The translations under genes were made by a program, and so were the position numbers. From Metellina segmentata (lineage: Eukaryota > Arthropoda > Arachnida > Araneae > Tetragnathidae), in the NCBI GenBank assembly GCA_947359465.1, contig OX375877.1:57757359-57821358 (forward strand): DNA of 64,000 nucleotides, given 5' to 3'. Below, piece by piece: positions 21,181 through 31,200 of the stretch (within the stretch, counting starts at the first letter, position 1; each line of letters starts with the position of its first letter). Below the pieces are notes generated by a model, which saw only the letters and a program-made list of their open reading frames with translations, searched no databases and was not told the origin of the DNA.

Positions 21181-21770
21181 AACTCATTATACAATTTTCA
21201 AAATTATCTATTTGTATATTTTAAAATATTTAAATTTTGTATATAACACGCTTAAATAAACTCAAATTTTTGAACATAAAATGGATTTGCACGGTACTGT
21301 TGCTTCTTTAAAATGAAATATAAAATTTTCCCTACCTGTGTTCTTCAAGCATCACAGATTATATTGAAGCAATCGTTTTATTTTATGTAAATTTTTTTGG
21401 AGTTTTTAAAAGCAAAAACCGAAGAATTTTGTTATTTACTGATCAATTTCATGTAAATATTTAGTAATAATGCTATGAGGCATAGTGTTAAGAGCTCACT
21501 TCACTGTAGCGTAATAAATGTTTATTGAAAATACTATAAAAATTCGACGTTTGACCAGTATATTCCGATAAAAAGTTCAAAGAATTAAGTAAGTTAACAA
21601 TATTCATGTTATATTTTCAACTCTCCTAATTGCGATGTAAGCGAAGTGCTAAATTTTCACGATAGCTTCCCTAAACAAAGGGCCATACAAAGGCAGAGAT
21701 AATTAAATAGAAGGACAGAAAAGTTGAACAAAGAGAAAGAAGGGATATATATAATATATATATATATATA
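21181..21770. other. AT-rich intron with a TA microsatellite
   Basis: No gene was recognised. A (TA)n run occupies about 21745-21770 directly beside the Helitron end, and the Helitron insertion lies within this TA tract. Confidence 0.5.
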
Positions 21771-23396
21771 CTAGCAAAATACCCGACCTTACTCGGTTTG
21801 AATTCGTTTACTCTAGATTGAAGAGATAATCAAAATATATAATGACTTACGTTTTTTGTAGAATAAAAATTTATTTTAACATCTTTCGCCATCTTTATAT
21901 TTTCTACAACTTACTTTGGACACAAATCCTACACATGCATATCCATTCATGTAATACATTTCACATACATCGCACAATTGCTGTATGACAAAGCTCAAAA
22001 AGACGAAAGGTGATACTAAGGTTACTACTATAAAAGACGATTTATAGGAAGATTTGGAATTCCCTTTCTTAAGTTGTTATCATGTGCAACTCAATTAATT
22101 AAAATTACGATTTACGGCGAGTGCTCTCGCACTCATAGTCAACAAAACAATATTTTTTTTACCTGTGGCACTCTTGCCTCCGGTATGCGACATTGTGAAA
22201 TTTTGCAATCTTCTCCTGTCATTACTACAACGAATTTTTTAATGTTGGAAAAAGTTCTAGTTTGGATTTTTAAACATTATTATTATTTCAATAACGACAT
22301 TATTCTTTAAATAACGGCATTATTCTTTAAATAACGGCATTATTCTTTAAATAACGGCATTATTCTTTAAATAACGGCATTATTCTTTAAATAACGGCAT
22401 AACTACACTTAAGATTTACTGAAAATTTATACTGACTTACCTAACATTTTCAAGTCTAATACTTTGTGGTGCTGTTGGGTGTGATGAGAAGGAAAACACA
22501 TTTATTAAAATAATAAATATTTAAAACAGGAAACAGCGAAGTAAAACAAAATAAAAGATGTCGTAAAAAATTGTTCCAAGGATATTAATTTGTGATTCAA
22601 TTTTATCTCTTGATCTCGCACAGTTGCCACAACTTACAACTAAAAGTGTACAAAATTTAGAAATGTGAAATTAATTCAGAGCGAAAGAACCAGAAAAAAT
22701 ATCACTGCTCGCGCGATCGTGTTCATTCTCGTTTCATTAAAAAATATCGTCTGTCCCAAATTTTCGGAAATCGTTTTCATTGCGCAAAGAATAAAAATAA
22801 GACTCGAAATAAATAACGTATCAGAAATTAAATTCCATAAAAAAAAATTTAAGAATAATTACTTTTTCAGCAGTACTGGTAAAGCAATCGAATTAATCGT
22901 AATATTCAATAGACATTCCAATTTTTCCAAAACTATCAAATTATGGTTGATTTAAGTATACTTACTCAGGTGTTTTAGCATGAAACTCGTCTAAATATAA
23001 CAATAAAGAAATGTTTAATATTGCATTCACTAAATTATTAGATAGTGTATAAAATAAAATACAATGCAATCAAATATCTGGAATACAATTCATGTGATGC
23101 TTACACAAACACACAAACACAAAATCGAGCATAGAACAGAAAGACGGACAGACAGACTTTTGCAACCAATTCCACTCACTAAATGAAGATAAGTACTCTC
23201 TGTATGCAAATTTCCATGAAAATATCTTAAACCGTGTGGACGTGTATAGGGCACAACATACATACAGACAAACAGACAGACACCAAACGAGAAAAAGGCG
23301 GATTCGGCATCAGAAGGGTCCAAAACGGATAGAAAACTTGAAATGCGTCGAAAATATTGAATGTACAAACAAACACTCCATTCTTATTTATATAGA
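21771..23396 (-). mobile_element. non-autonomous Helitron, copy 1
   Basis: Read on the minus strand it begins TCTATATAAATAAGAATGG (23396) and ends ...GGTCGGGTATTTTGCTAG (21771). It is flanked by A on the 5-prime side and T on the 3-prime side, the canonical Helitron arrangement (5-prime TC, 3-prime CTAG, insertion between A and T). A short hairpin (ACCGA...TCGGGT) precedes the CTAG. No Rep/helicase coding was seen. It is nearly collinear with the copy at 30002-31711 in opposite orientation. It lies in the gene A intron between exons 24651-24702 and 18580-18701. Confidence 0.88.
22281..22400. repeat. 20-base minisatellite inside Helitron copy 1
   Basis: Unit tattctttaaataacggcat: five perfect copies at 22301-22400, preceded by one variant unit. 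The same unit, complemented, is amplified at the corresponding place in Helitron copy 2 (31061-31200). Confidence 0.9.
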
Positions 23397-23402
23397 TATA
23401 TA

Positions 23403-24614
23403 CACAGTCCAGTCACATTAATGTGACCATCTATCAAAAGCCAGAATAAGCACCTTTGACAGAGCTGCGAGACGTGCAGGAAGAGAGTCAATTAGGTTTC
23501 TGAAGGTGTTCACTGGGATGTTGAGCCATGCCGACTCCAGTGCCGTGGCCAGCTGCGCATGATTACGCGGTTGAGGATCCATGGCGCGAACAACCCGATC
23601 GAGGTGGTCCCACAGATTCTCGATTGGGTTTAAATCCGCTGAATTTTGCTGGCCAGGGGAGTACGGTAAACTCATACTGATGCTCTTCGAACCACGCACA
23701 TACACTGCGAGCTGTATGACACCTCGCATTGTCCTGCTGGTAGATGCCATCATTCTGAGGAAAAATAATTTGCATGTAGGGTGGACATGGTCTGCAAGGA
23801 CAGATGCGTACTTGTGCTGATCCATCGTGCCTTCCACAATGATGAGTGCACCCAGTGAATGCCAGTAAAACATTCCCCAAACCATAATGCTCCCTCCTCC
23901 AGCCTGGATCCTTCCGGCAATTGTTGCAGGGTGTTTGCTTTCAGACGTTTCACGTCGAATACGCCAACGTCCATCTGTCCGATGGAGCATAAAACGTGAT
24001 TCATCGGAAAAAGCCACCTGTCACCACTCTGCGGACGTCCAGTTGCGGTACTGGCGTGCTATTTCTAGCCTTCCTCGCCGATGAACAGCAGTCAGCATAG
24101 GTGCATTAACCAGGCGTCTGCTGCGGAGGCCCATGCGCAGCAACGTTCTCTGAACTGTTGTTGAGGATACACTCTTGGTAGCCCCTTGGTTCATCTGGGC
24201 GGTCAGTTGCTCAACAGTTGCAGTCTATTCTCACGAACGCATCTCCGTAGCCTTCGTTCGCCTCTGTCATCTATAGCCCGTGGTGTACCACATGTGCCAC
24301 GCCGCAGATTTTGGATAATGCCATTTTGCCATGCACGGTATACTTTTACCACGGCGGCACGCGAACAGTTCACAAAATTAGCAGTTTCCGAAATGCTTCC
24401 ACCCTTGGCCCGAAAACCAATAATCATGCACTTTTGGACGTCGGATAAATCGCTACGTTTCTGCATTACGCCAACGATTGAAATGCTTTCCGATGCCCTA
24501 GGACATCCTTTATATACACTCCACTACAATGTACTGCCACCTGCCTTTTGTGATTGGTTATTTCACGTTGACGTCGAAAGTAGGTGGTGGTCACATTAAT
24601 GTGACTGGACTGTG
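23403..24614 (-). mobile_element. Tc1-like element with palindromic termini
   Basis: A 1,212-base element flanked by TA. The inverted ends begin CACAGTCCAGTCACATTAAT, and the terminal block TCACATTAATGTGA is itself a perfect palindrome. The transposase is on the minus strand. It lies six bases from the 5-prime end of Helitron copy 1 and ends 36 bases from gene A exon 24651-24702. Confidence 0.92.
23418..24466 (-). pseudogene. Tc1-like transposase (DD34E), frameshifted
   Basis: 24466-24203 encodes the N-terminal helix-turn-helix part (MQKRSDLSDVQKCMIIGFRA). A frameshift follows near 24220 and a stop lies just before VAFSDESRFMLHRTDGRW (first catalytic Asp, near 24000). A frameshift near 23770 puts the second Asp (QQDNARCHTARS) in another frame, and a further shift near 23640 precedes the Glu motif SADLNPIENLWDHLDR. 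The spacing between Asp and Glu is consistent with 34. The C-terminus PARLAALSKV runs almost into the terminal repeat. Confidence 0.88.
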
Positions 24615-24650
24615 TATATACACCATATGAAATAAAGACAAGATACTTAC

Positions 24651-24702
24651 GTTTGAAAGTAGTATTGAATAGTCCATGTAGTTGTCTATCAGTAGGCATG
24701 CC
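24651..24702 (-). CDS. gene A exon 2
   Basis: A 52-base minus-strand exon between acceptor 'aaacattttgcag' and donor GTAAGT. It encodes GMPTDRQLHGLFNTTFK plus the first base of an Arg codon. It starts in phase 0 after the signal-peptide exon and ends in phase 1, matching the two leading bases of exon 18580-18701. No domain is visible; it would be the segment between signal peptide and CUB1. Confidence 0.68.
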
Positions 24703-26329
24703 CTGCAAAATGTTTTTGAAATGCCACTTTTTATTTAAAGTTACTAAACTGGTTTCGTTAAAAATAAATCATTAGGTTATGTTTTTTTACATGCAAGTTT
24801 AACCCAAAAATTTTAAAAATATGAAGCGTGTTAAATAGTATGATCAATCTTTTTATATTTTTATACTCATGTCACCATACTCCATAGATTTCGATGTTAG
24901 AAGAAATAAGACACATAACATAAAACTGTCGAATATTAATATTCAATTTTACTTACGTATATTCTGATCATATGAAAGGCGTGAAGGATTATAAATTTTA
25001 TGGTATTTTTAACTCAAAATACATTACTCAACTCTTCAAAGTTTTTTTTTTTGTTTTAACTTTTTTTTTATTTTGCTTCTGCCTTGTACTATAATGAAAT
25101 GAAATGATCAGTTATATATAAAAATTATATTTCTAAATGTATAATTATATTTCTAAATAAAAGAAAAAAAAACGAACGACCTCCTTTATTTCAAGCACTA
25201 TTCTTACCAGAGCAAATTCAAAGCTATCATTTTCAATGGGGAATTCCGTCCACTACAATCCTAATTCAAAACACTACAAAAGAGAACGCGTTTTCACATC
25301 AAATTTGGCACAAAGTTAGCAATTTCTAGTAGAAAGACCATGTTTTCATGCCATAATCAGATTCTGCATCGTTAATTTAGTTCAAATATGAAATTTGACT
25401 TTACAACCATTACATCCTGAGATACTCAATCCAATATTTAGCATCAATTTCAAGGATCATCTATACATAGAAAGTCGCTTTTTGTAGATCGAGATTTAAA
25501 GGAATTATTGTCACCCAAATTTAAAATATGAACACTATTTCAAACGTAATTTTCAGTAATCCAAGAACTATTATATTTACTATGCAAGTGCAAAAGATCA
25601 GGAATTATTATCCAAGGTATAACGGATGTTTTTTAAACTTTTGGTTGCCCCATAACATCGCAATAATGAAGTAAGTTTAATGTAGCCCTAAAACTAATTA
25701 TTGGTTGGAATGAGCTGAAATTTCGCAGGGCCATGAAGACGGCCCCTTATGCAAATTTTATGAATTTGAATTTATAGAAGACATAGGCTCCTCTCAAGCG
25801 ACATCTTTGAATTTTCTCTACTGTTAAAATTGCTCGAATGAAGGGGTGGTATGTTTTTCCCCTGCGACTATACATTTAATTACAACCCTATTTCGTGAGC
25901 ATTGCTAGAATTATAGCTCTAGAAAACAATTAAAATTGTGAGGAATGTCCGTTTTTCTGAAATTTTTTTTATTTTACTAGGTGGCTCCGTCCCGTGCTTG
26001 CCTACGCTCGCCAACCTCCGGGGATTACTACGCAATCCCTTTCGTTTGTACACAAACCTACACTCCTTTCGTAGAGTCAATCTTATGCGACAGGGAAACT
26101 ATCTTAACAATTCGTATAATCCTGATTTTCTGGTCTCTACTTAATCGGAAAACCGTCTGAGAGTCGAGAGAAAACACGAGCATGACGTCACCGCGTGTTT
26201 CAAGGGCATTTGGCAAACTCGTTAGTCAGAAAATGTAACCTTTATTTTTGAGAAAGAAATGCGCGCTATGGCTCTGCGATCTAAAAAATACGAAATTGGT
26301 ATGACTAACTTTTGATCGCATTGAATATA
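24703..26329. other. intronic sequence, nothing firmly recognised
   Basis: AT-rich intron between exons 1 and 2 of gene A with poly-T runs near 25040-25070. A GC-richer patch at about 25976-26120 ('ggtggctccgtcccgtgcttg') stands out from its surroundings but matches nothing I recognise and nothing else in the window. Confidence 0.4.
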
Positions 26330-27734
26330 CACTCTATAACAAAAAAAATCGACGCACCAAGAAGGAGTTTTCCGATGGAGACAAAAATTAGTGGATATGA
26401 AAATTATGTACAGAATAGAAAATGATTAAAATTTCAGAACAATTGAATGATTTATTTCAGAGTTCAAGTAACGAGCTCAATAAGGTGTTGACCCGCCTCT
26501 AGCCTGGATGCAAGTTGCCACACGGCGTGGCATAGACGGATAAAGCTCCCGAATGGTCTCCTGCGGTATTTCTTGCCAAATTTGCTCCAATTGTCGGACT
26601 ACGTCATCAACATTCCCTACCGCATACAGTCGCCTTCTCATCATATCCCAGACATGCTCGATGGGAGAGAGATCTGGTGATCTGGCTGGCCAAGGAAGTG
26701 TTTGACAAGCTTGAAGACAGTTCATAGCAACACGTGCCGTATGTGGTCTGGCATTGTCTTACTGAAAAATAAGCCCAGTGTACTGCGAAAGGAACGGTAG
26801 CAAAACAGGTCTCAGAATGTCGTCAACGAACTGCTGTTCAGTAAATGTACCTCTAATGACGACCAAAGGGGTCCGGCTATCAAGGGAAATGGCACCCCAG
26901 ACCTTAACTCCTTGTTGAGGGCCCGTGTGGCGTGCTATAGTGAAAGCAGGATCGGCACGCTGCCTTGGGCGTCTCCAGACACGTCTTCGATGATCGTCAG
27001 GACACAGTTGGAAGCGGGATTCGTCGCTAAAGACTATAAGTCCCCAGTCAGCATCATTCCAGTCTGATCGAGCCAAGCACCACCGTAATCTGGCTCGACA
27101 GTGTGCAGGCGTGAGTGGCAGGTGGCGTAACGGTCGGTACGATCGTAGATTTCGCCCTCTCAGCTGTCTGTGAATGGTCAAGGTGGACACTCGTGTGTGG
27201 GTCGCACGACTGATGGTTGATAGCGATGAATCAGGCGCTATGACAGCTGATCTGACAATCACTCTGTCCTAGCGATCTGTTGTGGCCCTACGTTGACCGC
27301 TACCATCATGACGCTGAAATCTGCCATTGTCCACCCACTCTTGCCAGCATCTTCTAATCGCCGCATCGCTTCGACTCACGTGACGAGCGATTCTCCGATT
27401 TGCCCAATCTGCCTCTTTCAATCCAATGATACGACCTCTTTCAAACTCTGAAAGTTGCTCGTAATGAGCTCGAATCCTGCGGCGAGGCATTTTTTCAGTC
27501 GTTGAAAGGTATCCTAAATCGCAATGCAGCAGAAATTTTTAACAACAGTTCAAAAACAACTCCTTATATACATCTGCTGGATGCTAAGTTCCGATGCGCT
27601 GGAGATCTTACTATTCATTCATTGGACACCAAATTTTAATCATTTGCATATTTGGTCAAAACATTTTTGCATACGAAATTTCAAAGTAATCGGATGATTC
27701 CTTCTTAATGCGTCGATTTTTTGGTTATAGAGTG
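26330..27734 (-). mobile_element. Tc1-like element, family A, copy 2
   Basis: A 1,405-base element flanked by TA (26328-26329 and 27735-27736), with the same terminal repeats as 2223-3621 but opposite orientation. The transposase remnant is on the minus strand (27490 to 26477). It lies in the first intron of gene A. Confidence 0.92.
26477..27490 (-). pseudogene. Tc1-like transposase, family A copy 2, two in-frame stops
   Basis: Starts MPRRRIRAHYEQLSEFERGR and reads through the helix-turn-helix region to '...TTDR', where a TAG stops it. It resumes with IVRSAVIAPDSSLSTISR through IVFSDESRFQLCPDDHRR to LIFQ, then a TAA immediately before DNARPH. The remaining part has SPDLSPIEHVWDMMRRRL and ends ARGGSTPY. 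Both stops are at the same codons as in the copy at 2223-3621. Apart from these stops the frame is clean, so this is the better preserved copy. Confidence 0.9.
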
Positions 27735-27736
27735 TA

Positions 27737-28208
27737 TTTACTAACCAATTTCAAAAATATTGTACCGTAAGAAAGAGGACATTCAAAGGTTTCCTTCGAT
27801 TGTTTTAAATTTAAAAACTCATAATAATAAGATATAAATATGACAATTTTAAAAAATTAACCAAAATGTCCCGATTTTTCCAGAATTAAAAAATAATTAT
27901 CGTTAAAAACATTGACAAATACTATTTAAGCTAAAAGTCGCTAAGAAAAGAAAACAAGGCATACATTGATCAATTATATACGATGAGAAATAAAACAAAA
28001 GTTTATATAATTTTATTTTTCTTATTTAAGGGACCATTTATTTTATAAGCAACCCACAAAATGGTTTAGGTTGATCTTAGTCTACCTTAAAAGCTTCATA
28101 AAGTTTTACAAATATCATACGTCAGCGGACAAAATATTATAAATATGAATCATGAATATTTAAATACAATGTTGTTTTAAATACCTAATTACTGAAAAGA
28201 AAACTTAC
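27737..28208. other. intronic sequence, nothing recognised
   Basis: AT-rich first intron of gene A beside its donor site. Confidence 0.4.
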
Positions 28209-28274
28209 AAAAACACAGGCAATTTCGATGACGAACAAAGCAAATAAATGAATGATGCGATACATCCCCTTCAT
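28209..28274 (-). CDS. gene A exon 1: start codon and signal peptide
   Basis: A 66-base minus-strand exon from ATG at 28274 to donor GTAAGT. It encodes MKGMYRIIHLFALFVIEIAC followed by Val-Phe: a short basic N-terminus and a hydrophobic core, as in a secretory signal peptide. It ends in phase 0 and joins exon 24651-24702 cleanly. The first Met of the coherent frame is chosen; a second Met three codons later is an alternative. This fits a secreted CUB/protease product. Confidence 0.72.
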
Positions 28275-28447
28275 TCTTTTGGATATAAAGTCAAGCAAAC
28301 TTAGTTCAACGGAAAATTTATCACAGTCAAGCTAAGGAAATAATGAAATCGTTGCGAATTGCTTCTTTAAGACTACCGGGAGGCAGCATGTGGTTAAACA
28401 CCTGGCGTTCTGAATTCTTTTGGAACCTTCTACAGCTGTGGTTCTGC

Positions 28448-29056
28448 TCAGAGTAAACTAGTTTGTTTTGTTAATGTCTCATTCGACATTGATGTTCTTA
28501 TACACAAAGACAATTCTTCCTCTCTTGAAATGCCTTGTGTTTCATCCGTCAAAGCTGAGAAATATACTTGTCCTTTATTTTTGATACTCCTGTTTACAGT
28601 TTCTTGGACTGACTTACCACATAATTTAAGTTTCATTTTGAATAGAAGGCGATGTATACAAAGACCTACTATCCGAAATCTAAGTTGGCAAATGACTTCT
28701 AAGGGCTTCGTTTCCAGAGGGAGCAAGATACAAAAGAGCTCTAAAATGCCATCGTTGTGATTAGGGTTGGTGAGACCGATAGACCCATTATCGTGGTCAC
28801 ATCTCAAGGCGACTTCTTGACTACAACCCATAATGAATGTTTTCGCTATGGCAGTGAGTTTTTTATGATTTTGAAGGGAGCAATTTTTCAATTTTTTTAA
28901 TTCTTCCTGACATTACAGAAGAAAATCATTTTGCTTGTTCAACAGCAAATCGGTGGTACTCGGGTTTTTCATGTTTCTCAGATGTTTCTTTCGCATGCTT
29001 CCATTTCGTATACTGTTTCTTGACAAGAGACCAAAGTTGCTGTTTACCACGACCAC
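28448..29056 (-). pseudogene. hAT-type (ZMYM1-like) transposase remnant, interrupted
   Basis: On the minus strand, about 29055-28925 reads GKQQLWSLVKKQYTKWKHAK and the 28891-28448 frame reads SQEVALRCDHDNGSIG, then NPNHNDGILEL and FSALTDETQGISREEELSLC. 'IALRGH', 'N.GN..EL' and 'DET.DIS..EQLS.C' are the diagnostic blocks of the zinc-finger MYM-type-1-like / hAT transposase family. Stops and frame changes occur between blocks, and the catalytic end is missing. It was split by a second hAT element at 29064; probable 5-prime parts continue at 32556-32870. Confidence 0.75.
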
Positions 29057-29553
29057 CAAAGCCTAGTGATGCAAAAAGCCCGGGAATTTTGGAAGAGGAT
29101 AATAAACACAGGAATTTTGGGGAATAAACCCGGAACTTTGGGAATAAACTAAACCAACCATTTTTTCACATTTTATGGCTTCTTTTGGTTTGATGCTAAG
29201 TAAAACTATAAAGAGAAAACCCCGTATATATAAAACTACAACCTGGAAAATTGTTTCAATAAAATTAAAATTTTATTTTTTGGTAGAAAATATTGGTTTA
29301 TTTTTATTGTATAAACAACATCAGCATTTATATCCAAATCCAGATGAATGTTGATGTGATGGTTTTGTTCCGAGACCTAGCAGCAAAAAATAAGATGAAT
29401 GTTTGCATCAAAAACAATACTTTTGTAAACATTTCATATTATCTTTATATAAAGCAGTTACAATTTACTCTCTACTTTACTGATGATTCAATTTGGCACA
29501 GGCACTTGTAAGCCTTTTATGAGGGATTAATAGCTGAAAAAAACAACGCAATA

Positions 29554-29850
29554 TCAAGAGGATCTACTTGTAGATTCTGATAGTCCTGGATCCATATACA
29601 AAGTTTCAACGTCCGTTATCACCTCTTGGGATCCCACGATAACTGAAGGTTCATCGGCATCTGCCAAAGAATATATAGGAAAAGACATTATTTGGGGTTT
29701 TTTAACGAATTTTTCTAAATGCTTTGCCATCTTAGTAGCATTTGGTACCAGATACTTCTTGAGGCAATACCTGCATTTAGCAGTCTTTTTATTGCCATGA
29801 CCAAACTCTGATGTGTAATGACTCCACACTGTTGAAGTTGGTCTTACCAT
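29554..29850 (-). pseudogene. BED-type zinc finger fragment of a hAT transposase
   Basis: A 98-codon minus-strand frame beginning MVRPTSTVWSHYTSEFG and containing KTAKCRYCLKKYLVPNATKM followed by AKHLEKFVKK. This is a BED finger (C-x2-C...H), but the usual final Cys after HLEK is replaced by Phe, so the finger looks incomplete. BED fingers provide DNA binding at the N-terminus of hAT transposases. No downstream catalytic domain is present within this element. Confidence 0.65.
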
Positions 29851-30116
29851 TATCTGGAACGCAAATCATTCCATTAGTATGAAATAGAACACTAAATTAA
29901 ATTTTAAATGCTTGAGTTCCCAATTTAAAGTTATCAAAGGTACAAAACAAAGCAGGTTAAAATTCACTAAGATGCTCTTAGCATTGATTGTATTATAAGT
30001 ATCTATATAAATAAGAATGGAGTGTTTGTTTGTACATTCAATATTTTCGACCCATTTCAAGTTTTCTATCCGTTTTGGACCCTTCTGATGCCGAATCCGT
30101 CTTTTTCTCGTTTGGT

Positions 30117-30136
30117 GTCTGTCTGTCTGTCTGTCC

Positions 30137-30182
<46 letters not shown>

Positions 30183-30198
30183 ATGTCTGTCTGTATGT
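30117..30198. repeat. (GTCT)n microsatellite in Helitron copy 2
   Basis: About 20 units with a few interruptions. The corresponding site in Helitron copy 1 (around 23260-23285) has only a few units of the complementary motif (cagacaaacagacagac). Confidence 0.95.
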
Positions 30199-31060
30199 TG
30201 TGCCCTATACACGTCCACGCCGTTTAAGATATTTTCATGAAAATTTGCATACAGTGAGTACTTATCTTCATTTAGTGAGTGGCATTGGTTGCGAAAGTCT
30301 GTCTGTCCGTCTTTCTGTTCTATGCTCGATTTTGTGTTAGTGTGTTTGTGTAGACATCAAATAAATTGTATTCCAGATATTTTATTGCATTGTATTTTAT
30401 TTTATACAGTATCTATTAGTTTAGTGAATGCAATATTAAACATTTCTTTATTGTTATATTTAGTTGAGTTTCATGCTAAAACACCTGAGTAAGTATACTT
30501 AAATCAACCATAATTTGGTAGTTTGGGAAAAATTGGAATGTCTATTGAATATTACGATTACTTCGATTGCTTTACCAGTACTGCTAAAAAAAGTAATTAT
30601 TCTTCAAAAAAAAAATTTTTTTTATGGAATTTCATCTCTGATACTTCATTTATTTCGAGTCTTATTTTTATTCTTTGCGTAATGAAAACGATTTAAGAAT
30701 ATTTGGGACAGACGACATTTTTCAATGAAACGTGAATGAACAAGATCGCGCGAGCAGTGATATTTATTCTGGTTCTTTCGCTCTGAATTAATTTCACATT
30801 TCTAAATTTTGTACACTTTTAGTTGTAAGTTGTGGCAACTGTGCGAGATCAAGAGATAAAATTGAATCACAAATTAATATCTTTAGAACAATTTTTTGCG
30901 ACATCTTTTATTTTGTTTTACTTCGCTGTTTCCTGTTTTAAATATTTATTATTTTAATAAATGTGTTTTCCTTCTCATCACACGCAACAGCACCACAAAG
31001 TATTAGACTTAAAAATGTTAGGTAAGTCAGTATAAATTTTCAGTAAATTTTAAGTGTAGT

Positions 31061-31200
31061 TATGCCATTATTGAAAGAATAATGCCGTTATTGAAAGAAT
31101 AATGCCGTTATTGAAAGAATAATGCCGTTATTTATAGAATAATGCCGTTATTTAAAGAATAATGCCGTTATTTAAAGAATAATGCCTTTATTGAAAGAAT
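31061..31200. repeat. 20-base minisatellite inside Helitron copy 2
   Basis: Seven units of aatgccgttattgaaagaat and variants, at the position corresponding to the array in Helitron copy 1. Unit variants (attgaaag, atttaaag, atttatag) are interspersed. Confidence 0.9.

Larger units (their letters stand above)
1564..28274 (-). other. gene A: secreted CUB-CUB-trypsin type serine protease (partial, 3-prime end off window)
   Basis: Gene-level entry for a minus-strand gene joined from exons 28209-28274, 24651-24702, 18580-18701, 15622-15764, 8480-8705, 7635-7762, 4240-4290 and 1564-1646. Every exon has an AG acceptor and a GT donor, mostly GTAAGT-like. Phases agree at all junctions except 7635 to 4290. 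The order is signal peptide, CUB1, CUB2, Pro-rich linker, then a trypsin-type activation site. Such proteins are secreted zymogens in arthropods; some are venom or haemolymph proteases, but nothing here decides tissue or substrate. The catalytic His/Asp/Ser region would lie to the left of base 1. The introns contain about ten transposable elements and are the reason the gene spans at least 27 kb. Confidence 0.8.

Noticed and set aside
22281..22400. CRISPR-like array
   Set aside because: Direct tandem units with no unique spacers, inside a eukaryotic Helitron.
23090..23421. Open frames on both strands
   Set aside because: They lie in the 5-prime part of a non-coding Helitron and have no counterpart frame conserved in copy 2.
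30022..30240. Open frames rich in Ser-Val-Cys-Leu
   Set aside because: They are translations of the (GTCT)n microsatellite within a Helitron.
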